Of a stretch of DNA of 25,441 nucleotides, positions 15,076 to 21,245 are shown piece by piece; within the stretch, counting starts at the first letter, position 1; every line of letters begins with the position of its first letter. The stretch lies in the NCBI GenBank assembly GCA_964569055.1, contig CAZMSZ010000067.1, positions 1 through 25,441 on the forward strand, written 5' to 3'. This DNA is from JAWLGW01 sp964569055. Its GTDB lineage: Bacteria; Planctomycetota; J058. The notes under the pieces were generated by a model that saw only the letters and a program-made list of their open reading frames with translations, was not told where the DNA came from and did no database searches. The position numbers were made by a program, and so were the translations under genes.

Positions 15076-15160
15076 GCCGAGCGCCGCGAGGGCCGGGCCA
15101 GGGGTCAGGCGAGCCGATCGAGCGGCAGGACGGAGCCGAGCGTCGCCGACGCTCGAGGCG

Positions 15161-15595
15161 TCAGCCTGCGAGCGCGAGCGCGAAGATCAGCGCGAGGAAG
15201 CCGAAGATCCCGCCGAACAGGGCCAGCTCGGGGTTTCGCACGACCCAGTCCACGAGGAGGAGCACCCAGCTGTCGTGGCGCTGCTCGATCGACGCCGACT
15301 CGGGCGGGGGCGGCTCGGGTGCCCGCGGTCGCGACCGCTTCGCGAACGCGCGCGCCCGCTCCCGCACCCGCCGGCGGATCGCCTCCCCTTCGCTCTCGCT
15401 CGTCGCCGGGCGCGCCGCGGCGCCAGGCACGGGCGCCGCGCAGCCCGCCACCGGGCAGCGGCCGAGCTCCTCCAGGCACGCCTGGTGGTGCGTCGTCCCG
15501 CAGGCGCGGCACGCCACGCGCTCGCCCTCGGCGGCCAGCAGGTCGTGACAATACGGGCAGCGGGCGCGCGCGTCGTCCCGCTCCCGCAGCCTCAC
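15161..15595 (-). CDS. Tail-anchored prokaryotic RING-like zinc-finger protein
   Basis: A 144-residue protein. The N-terminal ~40 residues hold CPYC (13-16), CRAC (29-32), THHQAC (35-40) and CPVAGC (47-52). That is a C-x2-C, C-x2-C, H, C, C-x4-C set of eight possible zinc ligands, matching the binuclear treble-clef 'Prok-RING' pattern described in bacteria. A charged, Pro-rich linker (about 60-105) follows, then one membrane span near the C-terminus (LALFGGIFGFLALIFALALA). The finger would thus face the cytoplasm on a tail anchor. The GTG start at 15593-15595 overlaps the lipid-kinase TGA as GTGA and needs no other start. Whether it acts in ubiquitin-like transfer or only binds partners is unknown; no E1, E2 or Ub-like gene is in the window. 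Confidence 0.8.
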   Translation of the reverse strand: MRLRERDDARARCPYCHDLLAAEGERVACRACGTTHHQACLEELGRCPVAGCAAPVPGAAARPATSESEGEAIRRRVRERARAFAKRSRPRAPEPPPPESASIEQRHDSWVLLLVDWVVRNPELALFGGIFGFLALIFALALAG

Positions 15596-16635
15596 CGCGC
15601 GTCGAACCGCGGCACCGCCACCGAGGGGCCCGGGCTCAGCTCCAGCTCGACCAGCGGCGGGAGGAACTCGCCGTCCATGACCGGGCGGAACGGCCCGGCG
15701 GGCTCGGCCCAGGCGCGCACCCGGCGCGCCGGGCGGTCGACCAGGCCGCGGGCGCCGAGCGGCTTGCCGCGGAACAGGCGAGGCAGGCTGAGCACCATGC
15801 CGAGGTCGCTGATCTCGCCCGCGATCACGCCGAGCTGCCCGCCCCGCGCCTGCTGGAACACCTTGACCACCCCGCCGAGGTCGATCGGGAACGCGCCCAC
15901 GTTGAGCGCCGTCAGCTCGCGGAACGGCAGCCGCTCGCCGTCGAGCTCGACCTCGCCCTGCACGCGCCCGCGCAGCTCCTCGCCGTAGGCCACCCAGCGC
16001 GCCGGCACCACCCGCCGCAGCCCCGGCGCGCCGACCGCGAACGAGGCGATCCCGCGCGCGATCACCTCCACGATCGCGCGCGGCCCGCCGCCGCAGGGGA
16101 CCGCGTAGTACTTGGCGAAGAAGCCCGCGCCCACGCCCGCCACCGCCGCGGCGAACCCCAGGCGCGTGACCTCCTGCCCGGCGACGGTCCGCCCGCGCAG
16201 GACCACCGTCGGCACGCCCACCAGCGGCGGCGCCTCGCCGCGCGTCTCGAGCGCCACGAGGTGACGCAGGATCGCCTCGCCCCGCCCGCGCAGGCCGACG
16301 TGGTGGGCCACGAAGTCGATCGTGCCGCCGTTGGTGGGCACCGCCCGCGAGACCAGGGTGGGCAACGCCTCGGGTCCGCCGAACCGCGCGGCCGCCGTGT
16401 TGAGCAGCCAGTGCAGGCTGCCGTCGCCGCCGTCCGCCACCCAGGTGCGCACGCCCTCGGCGCGGAACTCGTCGAGCACCGGGCCGAGCTCCTCGGGGGA
16501 GCGCGTCTCGCGGACCAGGCCGCGCTCCCCCAGGATCTCCTGCAGCCGCGCGGCCAGCCCCTCCTGCCCGCGGTTCTTGCGCGAGTTGGGGTTGGTGACG
16601 ACCCCGATCGTGGGCGCGGCGCGGCTCGTGATCAC
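15592..16635 (-). CDS. Diacylglycerol kinase-family lipid kinase (YegS/DgkB-like)
   Basis: A 347-residue soluble lipid kinase. IGVVTNPNSRKNRG (10-23) is the N-terminal nucleotide-binding strand and loop of the family. WVADGGDGSLHWLLN carries the GGDG signature (69-72) of the ATP site, and TNGGTIDF is the following conserved segment. The C-terminal half is the beta-sandwich lipid domain (from about TRLGFAAAVAGVGAGF to VMDGEFLPPLVELELSPGP). Members phosphorylate diacylglycerol, phosphatidylglycerol or sphingoid lipids. The GTG start (16633-16635) has no Shine-Dalgarno but lies 6 bp from a good promoter, so the mRNA is probably leaderless. The stop overlaps the RING-like gene, a strong sign of joint function at the inner membrane face. 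Confidence 0.88.
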   Translation of the reverse strand: MITSRAAPTIGVVTNPNSRKNRGQEGLAARLQEILGERGLVRETRSPEELGPVLDEFRAEGVRTWVADGGDGSLHWLLNTAAARFGGPEALPTLVSRAVPTNGGTIDFVAHHVGLRGRGEAILRHLVALETRGEAPPLVGVPTVVLRGRTVAGQEVTRLGFAAAVAGVGAGFFAKYYAVPCGGGPRAIVEVIARGIASFAVGAPGLRRVVPARWVAYGEELRGRVQGEVELDGERLPFRELTALNVGAFPIDLGGVVKVFQQARGGQLGVIAGEISDLGMVLSLPRLFRGKPLGARGLVDRPARRVRAWAEPAGPFRPVMDGEFLPPLVELELSPGPSVAVPRFDAR

Positions 16636-16641
16636 CCGCGA

Positions 16642-16669
16642 ATTGTACGGCCCGCCGAACGAGCGACAA
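16642..16669 (-). promoter_or_regulatory. Putative promoter of the lipid kinase-RING operon
   Basis: On the minus strand TTGTCG (16664-16669) and TACAAT (16642-16647) are 16 bp apart. They lie in the 45-bp gap after the receptor-kinase stop. The predicted start of transcription falls on the GTG start codon at 16635, so the transcript would be leaderless. This would let the pair be expressed independently of the kinase operon. Confidence 0.5.
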
Positions 16670-16680
16670 CTCGCCGTCGA

Positions 16681-18696
16681 TCAGCGGCAGAGCCGCAGAC
16701 CCACGTCGGGCGGGCGCTCGAGGGGCGGGAACGAGTCGCGGTACGTGCTGGTGCCGCGCGTCGGGAACGACTCGTAGCCGGCGCCCCGGCAGACCCGCCG
16801 CGACTCGGGCCCGACGGGCAAGTAGGGGTCGGTCTGGGCGTGCTCGGGGTAGCGGTGCACGTAGGCGTCCGCCGTCCACTCGAACACGTTGCCGGCCAGG
16901 TCGAGGCAGCCCCAGCGCGAGGCGCCGAGCGGGAACGAGCCGACCGGGGCCGTGAGCTCGAACCCGTCGCCGTGCCCGTGCAAGTTGGCGTGCTCGGGGC
17001 CCGGCGGCGTCTCGCCCCACGGGTAGGTCCGGTCCTCCGCGCCGCCGCAGGCCGCGTACTCCCACTCGGCCTCGGTCGGGAGCCGCCCGCCGGCCCAGGC
17101 GCAGTAGGCGGCCGCCTCGTCCCACCCCATGCCGGTCGCCGGGTGGCGCGCGTCGGCGTGCGGCGGCCGCCGCGGGCGCCGGCGTCCGGTCGCCGCGCAG
17201 AACCGCTCCCACTGCGCCCAGCTCACCTCGAGCTTGCCCAGCAGCAGCCCGCGCGTGAGCGTCACCTCGTGCACCGGCTGCTCGTCGAACTCGCCGCGGT
17301 AGGTCCCCATGGGGAACGTCCCGGGCGGGATCCACACCAGGATCGAGCCGTCCACCACGTTGAGGTACTCGCCCGGCGCCTCGCCCAGCTCGACCCCCTC
17401 GGGCAGCGGCAGCGGCGCGCGCTCGCCCGGGGCGCGCTCCAGATACCAGGCCGGCACCCTCAGCGCGCGCAGCACGCGCGAGGCGACGTTCCCGGCGGGG
17501 TCGGTCGCGACGACCTCGAGCTCGCGCGCCCCCGGCTCGAGCGGCACCTCGAGCGTGAAGGCGCTGCCGGGCGCGACCCGCCGCGCGACCCCCGCCGCCT
17601 CGACCCGCACCCACGGCGCCGCGTCGCGCACCACGCCGCGCACGGTCACGCTGGAGCTCGAGACCAGCGGCTCCTCGCCGCCCTCGAGCTCGAGCTCGGG
17701 CGGCGTCACGTCGCGCGCCGCCCCCGCGCTCGGTCCGCCCGCGAGCCGGGCGTGCAGCAGCGGCAGGGCCGCGGCGAGCGTGAGCGCGAACCCGGCCGCG
17801 ACGAGCGGCACGAGCAGGCGCCGCCGCCGCGCCAGCCGCACGCGCCAGTTCCGCGTGGACGACGCCGACACCGGCCGCCCCGCGAGGTAGGCGTCGAGGT
17901 CGTCGGCGAACGCGCCCGCGTCGGGGTAACGCGCCTCGGGCTGTCGCGCGAGCGCCTGCAGGCAGATCGCCTCGAGCTCGGCGGAGATCGAGCGGTCGTG
18001 CGCGCGCGGCGGGCGGGGCGGGCGCTCCACCACCTGCGCCGTCAGCTCCAGGATCGTGGCCGCCTCGGCGAACGGCAGCTCGCCCACCAGGGCCAGGTAG
18101 AGCAGCGCGCCGAGCGCCCACACGTCGGTGGGCGGGCCGATCGCCGCCCGCTCGCCCAGGAGCTGCTCGGGCGCCATGGTGGCGGGGCTCCCCACCAGCG
18201 CCCCGCTCTGCGTGAGCTGCTCGAGGTCGCTCGCGGTCGCCAGGCCGAAGTCCGCCACGCGCACGCGCCCGCCCGCGTCGACGAGCACGTTCTCGGCCTT
18301 GACGTCGCGGTGCACCACCCCCGCGGCGTGGGCGTGCCCGAGCGCGCGGGCCGCGTCGCGCACCAGCGCCACCCGCGCGTCGCGCCCGAGCCCGGTGAAG
18401 GCCTCGTCGAGCGCGCGGCACCCCTCGAGCAGCTCGTAGGCCAGCCAGGGGCGCCCCTCGTGCTCGCCCGCGCCGTACACCCGCACGATCCCCACGTGGT
18501 GCAGGGCGGCGGTCACCTCCCCCTCGCGCCGGAAGCGCGCCAGCCGGGTGTCGTCGAGCCTCCCGAGCGCGAGCTTGAGCGCGACCTCGCGCCCGCTCTC
18601 GCGGTCGCGGGCGCGGTAGACCACCCCCATGCCGCCCCGACCGAGCTCGCCCAGGAGCTCGAAGCCGGCGACGTGACCGAGCGGCGCGGCGCTCAC
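16681..18696 (-). CDS. Receptor-like Ser/Thr kinase with Ig-like and SUMF1/FGE-like extracytoplasmic domains
   Basis: A 671-residue protein. The kinase domain runs over 1-275: GRGGMG (19-24), K41, catalytic loop HRDVKAEN (129-136, with Ala in the usual Pro position), DFG (149-151) and APEQ (175-178). A membrane span at about 294-317 follows an Arg-rich stop-transfer-like stretch. Outside are a bacterial Ig-like beta-sandwich (about 330-412, ending ATDPAGNVASR) and a SUMF1/FGE-sulfatase fold (about 447-671). The latter shows GGRLPTEAEWEYAA (536-549), LAGNVFEW (600-607) and the terminal VGLRLC. The segment VCRGAGYESFPTRGTSTYRD lacks the cysteine pair used by true formylglycine-generating enzymes, so the domain is probably a sensor or binding module. 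The GTG start is 16 bp after the lipoprotein gene. Confidence 0.93.
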   Translation of the reverse strand: MSAAPLGHVAGFELLGELGRGGMGVVYRARDRESGREVALKLALGRLDDTRLARFRREGEVTAALHHVGIVRVYGAGEHEGRPWLAYELLEGCRALDEAFTGLGRDARVALVRDAARALGHAHAAGVVHRDVKAENVLVDAGGRVRVADFGLATASDLEQLTQSGALVGSPATMAPEQLLGERAAIGPPTDVWALGALLYLALVGELPFAEAATILELTAQVVERPPRPPRAHDRSISAELEAICLQALARQPEARYPDAGAFADDLDAYLAGRPVSASSTRNWRVRLARRRRLLVPLVAAGFALTLAAALPLLHARLAGGPSAGAARDVTPPELELEGGEEPLVSSSSVTVRGVVRDAAPWVRVEAAGVARRVAPGSAFTLEVPLEPGARELEVVATDPAGNVASRVLRALRVPAWYLERAPGERAPLPLPEGVELGEAPGEYLNVVDGSILVWIPPGTFPMGTYRGEFDEQPVHEVTLTRGLLLGKLEVSWAQWERFCAATGRRRPRRPPHADARHPATGMGWDEAAAYCAWAGGRLPTEAEWEYAACGGAEDRTYPWGETPPGPEHANLHGHGDGFELTAPVGSFPLGASRWGCLDLAGNVFEWTADAYVHRYPEHAQTDPYLPVGPESRRVCRGAGYESFPTRGTSTYRDSFPPLERPPDVGLRLCR

Positions 18697-18712
18697 CGCC
18701 GAAGCTGGCTAG

Positions 18713-19291
18713 CTAGCCCTCCTGAGCGGGCGCCAGCTCGATCTCCTTGGTCTCGCGCAGCTTGACGTTCGTCTCCAGGTCGCCCGCCACGAACGTGCCG
18801 CGCAGCTCGAGGTTCGCCTTGACCTTGCCGGTGAGCGTCTTGTGCTCGGGCTTGGTGTCGCGCAGCTCGATCGTGACGTTGAGGAGGTCCTCGTCGACCT
18901 TGCCCACCGTGATCTTGGCGATCCGCGCGAAGGGGACCTCGATCGTGGCCGCGCCCTTGCGCAGCTCGAACGTCTTGACCCGCTTGCCGCCGCTCCCGCC
19001 GAACAGCGAGACCTCGGGCACGAACAGCGCCACGTCCTCCACCACGAACGGCTTGTCCTCGGGGGGCTGGTAGACGTCTATGATCCGGGCCGCGTAGCGG
19101 CGCGTGTCCTCCTTCTCCTCTTCGTCGCCGGTGGCCTTGGGCTGCTCGGCCGGCTCGTCCTTGCGCGGCGCCTCGGGCGTCTGCGTCTCGGGCTTGCCCG
19201 CCTCGTCCTGGGCGACCGCGCCGCCGTTGCCCGCGCAGCCGAGCGCGAGCAGCAGCGCTCCGCCCCAGATCCAGGTGCCCAGCTTGCCCAT
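18713..19291 (-). CDS. Lipoprotein of unknown function
   Basis: A 192-residue protein. The N-terminus has a positively charged end, a hydrophobic core and the lipobox-like ALGCAG, so lipidation at Cys19 is expected. An acidic, Lys/Glu/Pro-rich tether (about 30-65) then leads to a compact beta-rich domain (about 68-185). No family is recognised. The ATG (19289-19291) has the strongest ribosome site in the area (GAGGAGG, 5 nt spacing), implying high translation. The gene lies 16 bp upstream of the receptor kinase and probably shares its transcript. It is a candidate ligand or partner of that kinase's extracytoplasmic domains (inference). Its TAG stop lies in the palindrome GGCTAGCTAGCC (18707-18718). 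Confidence 0.78.
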   Translation of the reverse strand: MGKLGTWIWGGALLLALGCAGNGGAVAQDEAGKPETQTPEAPRKDEPAEQPKATGDEEEKEDTRRYAARIIDVYQPPEDKPFVVEDVALFVPEVSLFGGSGGKRVKTFELRKGAATIEVPFARIAKITVGKVDEDLLNVTIELRDTKPEHKTLTGKVKANLELRGTFVAGDLETNVKLRETKEIELAPAQEG

Positions 19292-19329
19292 GAGGCCTCC
19301 TCGTCCCGACCGGCTCGCCGGGTGCGCGA

Positions 19330-19335
19330 ATGATA
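19330..19335 (-). promoter_or_regulatory. Putative -10 box (TATCAT) for the lipoprotein-receptor kinase operon
   Basis: The minus strand reads TGCGCTATCATTCGC, a 5/6 -10 match preceded by GC as in other upstream regions of this window. No -35 is apparent. The ATG at 19291 is 38 bp downstream with GAGGAGG between. Confidence 0.4.
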
Positions 19336-19371
19336 GCGCAGCCGCCGGCGAGGCGGGTGGGCAGCGGCCCG

Positions 19372-19995
19372 TCAGAACGCGAACGCGACCGACAACGTCC
19401 CGCCCACGTCGCTCGCGCGCTGCGAGGGGGAGAGCGCGTAGACGATCGCGGCGGCCTCGAACCGGACCCGCGCGTGCGCCTGCCAGCGGACGCCCACCCC
19501 GATCTGGTGGCCGTCCCACGAGCGGCGCGGGATCCAGGCCTCCTCCTCCTCGGGTCCGCCGCCGACCACGCCGCTGGCGGGCTGGAAGTCCTCGAGGAAC
19601 AGGCTGACGGTCGGGGTCAGGTGGAGCTCGGCGCCGGGCGCGAAGTAGGTGTCGCCATCGACCGCGTCGAGGCGCGGCAGCGCGGCGCTCATGTCGGCCG
19701 AGACGTAGAGCGTGAGGTAGGGGAGGACGCGCACCCGGATCGAGAGCGACTCGGGGCCGGGCTCCTCCATGCGCAGGTCGATCGACTGGGGGGAGGCGTC
19801 GTACGGCAAGCGCGGCAGCGTCAGCTCGAGCGGATCGGCGAAGCTGGGCAGGGGCGCGCCGAGGTCGCCGTCGTCGAGGCGCTGGACCACGGCGTGGTCG
19901 GTCGCGGAGCGGGCGTCGGCGGCGGGAGCGAGCGGGCCCGCGGCGGCGGGTGCGGCGAGCGAGAGCAGCAGGAGGAGGGAGGTCAAGGCGCGCAC
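19372..19995 (-). CDS. Probable outer-membrane beta-barrel or periplasmic protein
   Basis: A protein of about 207 residues. The start is taken as GTG at 19993-19995, because AGGA lies 8 nt upstream and the product then opens directly on a signal peptide (RALTSLLLLLSLAAPAAA). A TTG at 20011-20013 would add six residues. The mature part has alternating hydrophobic strands: SIRVRVLPYLTLYVSADM, AELHLTPTVSLFLEDF, IGVGVRWQAHARVRFEAAAIVY and a final GGTLSVAFAF ending in phenylalanine. Strand alternation and a terminal Phe are typical of BAM-inserted barrels. An acidic loop (GGPEEEEAW) sits in the middle. The size fits an 8-strand barrel. No specific family is recognised. Confidence 0.7.
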   Translation of the reverse strand: MRALTSLLLLLSLAAPAAAGPLAPAADARSATDHAVVQRLDDGDLGAPLPSFADPLELTLPRLPYDASPQSIDLRMEEPGPESLSIRVRVLPYLTLYVSADMSAALPRLDAVDGDTYFAPGAELHLTPTVSLFLEDFQPASGVVGGGPEEEEAWIPRRSWDGHQIGVGVRWQAHARVRFEAAAIVYALSPSQRASDVGGTLSVAFAF

Positions 19996-20031
19996 GGCTC
20001 GGGTCCTGTTCAAGTGCCTGGTTCGTGTCCC

Positions 20032-20060
20032 TAATCTTGTCGGCGTGTGGAGGCTCTCAA
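20032..20060 (-). promoter_or_regulatory. Weak candidate promoter for the outer-membrane protein gene
   Basis: On the minus strand TTGAGA (20055-20060) and AGATTA (20032-20037) are 17 bp apart. The -35 is 5/6, but the -10 matches poorly. It is the best pair within 70 bp upstream of the start codon. Confidence 0.25.
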
Positions 20061-20120
20061 CTGGAGTAGACAGTTCGACGTCCGCTCACCGGTGCAATTC
20101 GACGGCCAGCGTGCTGCCAC

Positions 20121-20220
20121 GGAACGCCCGAGATTTACGCGCTCAGCGCCGTTCGAACGTGGAACGCAGGACCCGCCGACCGTTCCGATTCGGAAACGCG
20201 GTACGAACCTGAAACGAACG
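20121..20220. promoter_or_regulatory. Cluster of GAAC motifs and palindromes in a long intergenic gap
   Basis: This part of the 20014-20441 gap is less GC-rich and holds many (C/G)GAAC words or their complements: 20121, 20154, 20161, 20181, 20192, 20204 and 20215. The last four are 11-12 bp apart. It also has two palindromes: CGTTCGAACG (20150-20159, perfect) and TTCCGA-T-TCGGAA (20183-20195, perfect arms). This looks like a multi-site protein-binding region; the binding protein is unknown. No coding sequence in the gap is convincing. Confidence 0.35.
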
Positions 20221-20257
20221 GGCAAGAGCTGCCCAGCGACGAGACGACGGCCCGCGG

Positions 20258-20278
20258 CGCCAACCCTTCCGGTTGGCG
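20258..20278. other. Hairpin (8-bp stem, 5-nt loop)
   Basis: CGCCAACC (20258-20265) and GGTTGGCG (20271-20278) are perfect complements around CTTCC. No T-tract follows on either strand. It shares the CCAACC/GGTTGG theme with the larger fold about 70 bp away and may be part of the same RNA. Confidence 0.4.
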
Positions 20279-20346
20279 GCGGTTAGCCCCGAGGACCCGC
20301 TGGCTTCCGCCCTGCACCGGAGGCGAGCGACGGCGGGGCGAGCCCG

Positions 20347-20422
20347 CCAACCAACCGAGGCGCTGGGTCGGGTGTCCGTGGGGGTGGTCCCCGCGGGCGC
20401 CCGACCCGGTTTTGTTGGTTGG
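20347..20422 (+). ncRNA. Candidate structured RNA with a long hairpin
   Basis: Bases 20362-20384 pair with 20388-20410 in 23 unbroken pairs around a 3-nt loop, including the perfect GGGTCGGG/CCCGACCC segment (20365-20372 with 20400-20407). Below an asymmetric internal loop (6 and 3 nt), CCAACCAAC (20347-20355) pairs with GTTGGTTGG (20414-20422). All six non-Watson-Crick positions are G-T on the plus strand, which are stable G-U pairs in plus-strand RNA but A-C mismatches in minus-strand RNA. This favours plus-strand transcription, opposite to both flanking genes. It does not show the conserved cores of RNase P RNA, tmRNA or SRP RNA. The true ends are unknown. Confidence 0.4.
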
Positions 20423-20423
20423 G

Positions 20424-20440
20424 GGCCCGGTGGCCGGGCC
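20424..20440. other. Perfect 7-bp hairpin at the end of the coiled-coil gene
   Basis: GGCCCGG (20424-20430), loop TGG, CCGGGCC (20434-20440). It lies 1 bp after the TAG of the minus-strand gene and directly 3' of the candidate RNA on the plus strand. It could stop transcription from either side, but no T-tract is present. Confidence 0.4.
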
Positions 20441-20441
20441 G

Positions 20442-20978
20442 CTAGTCCGAAGCGGCCTCGCTCTTGCCGCTCTTCTTGCGGCGGCGGGGGCGGCGCTTCT
20501 TCTTCTTACCCTCGTCGTCGAGGTCGAGCAGCTCGATGTCGCGGTCGGGCCCGCGCTCGAGGTCGCTGTCGCGGGGCCGCCCGCCGCCGCGGCCGCCGTT
20601 ACGGCCGCGCCGCCGCTCGCGGTCCTCGTCGGGCTCGAGCTCGATGTCCTCGTCCCGCGCCGGGCGCTCCGGCTCGAACTGCACGTCCCGCGGAGGGGTG
20701 TCGTCGTGGACGGGCGGCGCCTTGTGGAGGTAGGTCGCGAGCATTTGCGCGAACTCGTCGACCCCCTCCACTTGACCGGGGGCCGGCACCAGCGCCCCGG
20801 CGATGTACGGTGACTTGGGGAGCCCCTCGAGGCCCTCCTGCACCGCGCGCCTCACCTCGTGGATCTGGTCCTTGTAGGAGAGGAGGATCTCGTAGAGCTC
20901 CTCCTGGCGGCTGCGGATGTTCGCCACTTCCTCGCGGATCGTGGCCAGCAGCCGCAGGATTTGTTGCTGGTCGGACAC
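20442..20978 (-). CDS. Coiled-coil protein with RG-rich and Lys/Arg-rich tail
   Basis: A 178-residue protein of unknown family. Residues 1-55 form a strongly predicted coiled coil (QQQILRLLATIREEVANIRS, then ELYEILLSYKDQIHEVRRAV). A short conserved-looking stretch with LPKSPYIAGALVPAPGQ and VDEFAQMLATYLHK follows. The last ~90 residues are low-complexity and alternate acidic blocks with GRNGGRGGGRPR and a final KKKKRRPRRRKK. RG-rich and polybasic tails commonly bind RNA or DNA, so an oligomeric nucleic-acid-binding role is plausible (inference). The start is GTG at 20976-20978, with an AGGGGGA ribosome site about 3 nt upstream. The gene is divergent from the large kinase, and its 3' end abuts the candidate structured RNA. 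Confidence 0.72.
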   Translation of the reverse strand: MSDQQQILRLLATIREEVANIRSRQEELYEILLSYKDQIHEVRRAVQEGLEGLPKSPYIAGALVPAPGQVEGVDEFAQMLATYLHKAPPVHDDTPPRDVQFEPERPARDEDIELEPDEDRERRRGRNGGRGGGRPRDSDLERGPDRDIELLDLDDEGKKKKRRPRRRKKSGKSEAASD

Positions 20979-21108
20979 CGTTCCCCCTGAGCGCCGGGAG
21001 CGACGATCCGCTCCGACCGGCCGCCCGTTTTGTTCGCACTGGTCTCTCGCAACCTACCGCGCACGAACGGCTTGAGACTCGGGGCCGCCAGCGCGGGGGC
21101 GGGCGGCC

Positions 21109-21114
21109 ACTATA
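21109..21114 (-). promoter_or_regulatory. Putative -10 box (TATAGT) for the coiled-coil protein gene
   Basis: The minus strand reads CATGCTATAGTGGCC. The core CTATAG is self-complementary, so the same site could also act weakly toward the kinase on the plus strand. The GTG start at 20978 is about 130 bp downstream. The stretch between holds no other gene. Confidence 0.35.
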
Positions 21115-21143
21115 GCATGGGCCTCCCCCGCGCCCAGACGTGA

Positions 21144-21195
21144 TTGGTCGGGGGCCCTCCATGCGGTAGGGTCGGGCCCCCGGGGACCGGACCAA
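21144..21195 (+). promoter_or_regulatory. Leader stem-loop upstream of the large kinase
   Basis: TTGGTC (21144-21149) pairs with GACCAA (21190-21195), and GGGGGCCC (21150-21157) pairs with GGGCCCCC (21174-21181), leaving a 16-nt loop and an 8-nt one-sided bulge. The structure ends 2 nt before the ATG of the small upstream ORF and could limit ribosome access. No partner ligand is known. Confidence 0.4.
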
Positions 21196-21197
21196 CC

Positions 21198-21245
21198 ATG
21201 CCCGCCAGCGATCGCACCCCTCCCTCGTCCGCGGCGCCTGCGTGA
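21198..21245 (+). CDS. Upstream ORF (15 aa) overlapping the large kinase start
   Basis: ATG at 21198-21200 runs to TGA at 21243-21245 and encodes MPASDRTPPSSAAPA. Its TGA overlaps the kinase GTG (21242-21244) as GTGA, the same overlap used by two other gene pairs in this window. It therefore probably loads ribosomes onto the kinase start. There is no strong Shine-Dalgarno, so it may be chance. Confidence 0.35.
   Translation: MPASDRTPPSSAAPA

Noticed and set aside
16681..17340. Formylglycine-generating enzyme activity for the SUMF1 domain
   Set aside because: The segment that should carry the catalytic cysteine pair has none, and no sulfatase gene is in the window.
15161..18421. A 1086-residue minus-strand frame ending in the RING-like protein
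   Set aside because: Only its last 144 residues are real; the rest is a shadow of the lipid kinase and receptor kinase in another frame.
18707..18718. GGCTAGCTAGCC palindrome, and CCGCTAGCGG at 24751-24760, as protein sites
   Set aside because: Both simply include a TAG stop within GC-rich flanks; two cases without shared context are not enough to propose function.
20140..20175. GTTCGAAC at 20151 as a tRNA T-loop
   Set aside because: The bases on either side do not form a 5-bp T stem, and no anticodon arm, acceptor stem or CCA is found around it. It is better read as a palindrome.
20014..20441. RNase P RNA, tmRNA or SRP RNA in the long gap
   Set aside because: The hallmark cores (GAGGAAAGTCC-like, tmRNA T-arm with CCA end, GGAAGCAGCC-like SRP loop) are absent on both strands.
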